Source: Xanthobacteraceae bacterium
GTDB taxonomy: Bacteria > Pseudomonadota > Alphaproteobacteria > Rhizobiales > Xanthobacteraceae
Reading direction: 5' to 3'
DNA: 64,000 nt
NCBI GenBank assembly: GCA_028290465.1
Contig: JAQGJU010000145.1
Location: forward strand, 50,592 to 114,591
Below the pieces are notes generated by a model. That model was given only the letters and a program-made list of their open reading frames with translations, did not search any database and was not told the origin of the DNA. The stretch's first letter is position 1; each line of letters begins with the position of its first letter. Position numbers and translations under genes: made by a program. Of the stretch, positions 62,323-64,000 are shown one piece after another.

Positions 62323-62381
62323 GATCAGACAAGATTGTCAGGCAGGCTGACGCACACCGATCTCTTTGTTCGAGGACCGAC

Positions 62382-63872
62382 ATGAACGCTCCGGCACGAC
62401 CCGACAAGCTCATTCGCGGCGCCACCGGCGACTGGGAAATCGTCATCGGCTTGGAGATCCATGCGCAGGTCACCTCGCAGGCCAAGCTGTTCTCCGGGGC
62501 CGCGACCGCGTTCGGCGGCGAGCCGAACTCGCATGTCTCGCTGGTCGACGCCGCGATGCCCGGCATGCTGCCGGTGATCAATGCCGAGTGCGTCCGACAG
62601 GCGGTGCTGACCGGCCTCGGCCTGAACGCGCAGATCCATCTGCGCTCGGTGTTCGACCGCAAGAATTATTTCTATCCGGACCTGCCGCAGGGCTATCAGA
62701 TCAGCCAGTACAAATCCCCGGTGGTCGGGGAGGGAGAGGTGATCGTCGACCTGCCGGACGGCGAGAGCATCACGGTCGGCATCGAGCGGCTGCATCTGGA
62801 GCAGGACGCCGGCAAGAGCGTGCACGACCAGCATCCGACGCTGTCCTATGTCGACCTCAACCGTTCCGGCGTCGCGCTGATGGAGATCGTCTCCAAGCCG
62901 GATCTGCGCTCGTCGGAGCAGGCCAAGGCCTTCGTGACCAAGCTGCGCTCCATCCTGCGCTACCTCGGCACCTGCGACGGCGACATGGAGAAGGGGAGTC
63001 TCCGCGCCGACGTCAATGTCTCGGTGCGCCGCCCCGGCGAACCGCTCGGCACCCGCTGCGAGATCAAGAACGTGAACTCGATCCGCTTCATCGGTCAGGC
63101 GATCGAGCACGAGGCGCGCCGTCAGGTCGACATTATCGAGGACGGCGGCACCATCGTGCAGGAAACCCGGCTGTTCGACCCGAACAAGGGCGAGACGCGG
63201 GCGATGCGCAGCAAGGAAGAGGCGCACGACTACCGTTACTTCCCGGATCCGGACCTGCTGCCGCTGGAACTGACGCCGGACTACGTGGAAGACCTGAGAG
63301 GGCAACTGCCGGAACTGCCCGACGACAAGAAGGCGCGCTTCGTGCGCGAGCTCGGCCTGTCGGTCTACGATGCCGACGTGCTGGTCGCCGAGCGTGCCAA
63401 CGCGGCATTCTTCGAAGCCGTGCTGGTGAAACAGGATGGCAGCCCGCGCGACGCCAAGGCGGCCGCGAACTGGGTGATCAACGAACTCACCGGGCGTCTG
63501 AACAAGGAAGGCCGCGACATCGCGGCCTCGCCGGTGTCCGCCGCGCAGCTCGGTACGCTGCTCGATCTGATCGGTGAAGGTACGATCTCCGGCAAAATCG
63601 CCAAGGATCTGTTTGAAATCCTGTGGTCGGAAGGCGGCGACCCGCGAGAACTGGTCGAAGCGCGCGGTTTGAAGCAGGTGACGGATGTCGGCGCGATCGA
63701 GAAGGTGATCGCCGAGATCGTCGCCGCCAATCCGGACAAGGCCGCGCAGGCGAAAGAAAAGCCGGCGATGATCGGCTGGTTCGTGGGGCAGGTGATGAAG
63801 GCGTCGGGCGGCAAAGCCAACCCGCAGGCCGTCAACGATCTGCTCAAGCGCAAGCTCGGCATCGCCGACTAA
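62382..63872 (+). CDS. gatB: Aspartyl/glutamyl-tRNA amidotransferase subunit B
   Basis: Protein of 496 residues. The kinase-like N domain begins [13 protein letters not shown] and has [25 protein letters not shown] and [16 protein letters not shown]. The C-terminal part contains the GatB-YqeY tRNA-binding region (about 345-496). It activates mischarged Glu or Asp and amidates it with ammonia from GatA. ATG 62382 is chosen by family N terminus and CGAGGA; upstream codons to 62232 are unlike it. No gene is visible after its stop to the window end. Confidence 0.96.
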   Translation: MNAPARPDKLIRGATGDWEIVIGLEIHAQVTSQAKLFSGAATAFGGEPNSHVSLVDAAMPGMLPVINAECVRQAVLTGLGLNAQIHLRSVFDRKNYFYPDLPQGYQISQYKSPVVGEGEVIVDLPDGESITVGIERLHLEQDAGKSVHDQHPTLSYVDLNRSGVALMEIVSKPDLRSSEQAKAFVTKLRSILRYLGTCDGDMEKGSLRADVNVSVRRPGEPLGTRCEIKNVNSIRFIGQAIEHEARRQVDIIEDGGTIVQETRLFDPNKGETRAMRSKEEAHDYRYFPDPDLLPLELTPDYVEDLRGQLPELPDDKKARFVRELGLSVYDADVLVAERANAAFFEAVLVKQDGSPRDAKAAANWVINELTGRLNKEGRDIAASPVSAAQLGTLLDLIGEGTISGKIAKDLFEILWSEGGDPRELVEARGLKQVTDVGAIEKVIAEIVAANPDKAAQAKEKPAMIGWFVGQVMKASGGKANPQAVNDLLKRKLGIAD

Positions 63873-64000
63873 CATCATCGGGTCGCTCGTCGCCGCTATG
63901 AGCGGTGCGATGCTGAGGTGCGATGCCCCTGGCGACGCGCGCGTGCGGCGCGCTCGCGGGTCATCGTCGATCGGATTTTGCGTCGCACGCCACCTCGTGC

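Noticed and set aside
63873..64000. Possible gene after gatB
   Set aside because: Only short frames without ribosome site or similarity; the sequence ends too soon to judge.

Overview
The window is GC-rich DNA from an alphaproteobacterium. It most likely belongs to the Bradyrhizobium, Rhodopseudomonas and Xanthobacteraceae side of the Hyphomicrobiales. The evidence is the gene order pyrB-pyrC-plsY-dprA-topA-rnr-NUDIX-rpmG-pleD-divK-DUF3572-dinB, an EipB-type envelope protein, the divK/pleD pair, a LuxI of the BjaI/RpaI kind, and several families of palindromic intergenic elements. I see no tRNA, rRNA, CRISPR array, integrase or transposase.

Layout. 0-7.2 kb: 3' part of clpA, azlCD, a HIT protein, a FemAB/GNAT-like protein, a glycerophosphodiesterase, RidA and eipB. 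7.2-10.2 kb: an accessory hotspot behind dinB. The 3' end of dinB occurs three times (7373-7440, 8396-8540, and in dinB itself). An AT-richer HNH-type gene and a 492-residue protein that may be MACPF-like sit between the copies. 10.2-21 kb: dinB, DUF3572, divK, pleD, a DsrE-like protein, rpmG, NUDIX, rnr and topA. 21.3-28.5 kb: a metabolic and transport block between topA and dprA, with an orphan TctC-type binding protein, an M20 peptidase, a protein with three tandem Rid domains, and a NitT/TauT-type ABC transporter. 28.6-34.8 kb: dprA, then a quorum-sensing block on the opposite strand (luxR, luxI, a phytanoyl-CoA-dioxygenase-like enzyme and four small helical proteins), then plsY. 34.9-45.3 kb: pyrC-like, a small membrane protein, pyrB, an AidB-like acyl-CoA dehydrogenase, a GATase-like protein, two secreted Gly/Tyr-rich paralogues (one frameshifted), an AEC permease, a MepA-like peptidase, ruvX and a CPBP protease. 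45.3-53 kb: a catabolic and transport cluster with a FAD monooxygenase, a PuuE-like deacetylase, a VOC dioxygenase-like protein, an ABC transporter, a binding protein without signal peptide, and a MarR regulator. 53-64 kb: a secreted unknown, a zinc-ribbon protein, a nitronate monooxygenase, and the gatC/gatA/gatB genes, with a patatin lipoprotein and a two-domain hydrolase lying between gatA and gatB.

The housekeeping genes form a co-oriented chain that has been opened at three places: after dinB, between topA and dprA, and between dprA and plsY. The accessory material sits in those openings. The two most unusual findings are the repeated dinB 3' ends, which look like successive captures of accessory genes, and the quorum-sensing island with its dioxygenase and small-protein set, which has a perfect lux-box-like dyad in front of luxI.
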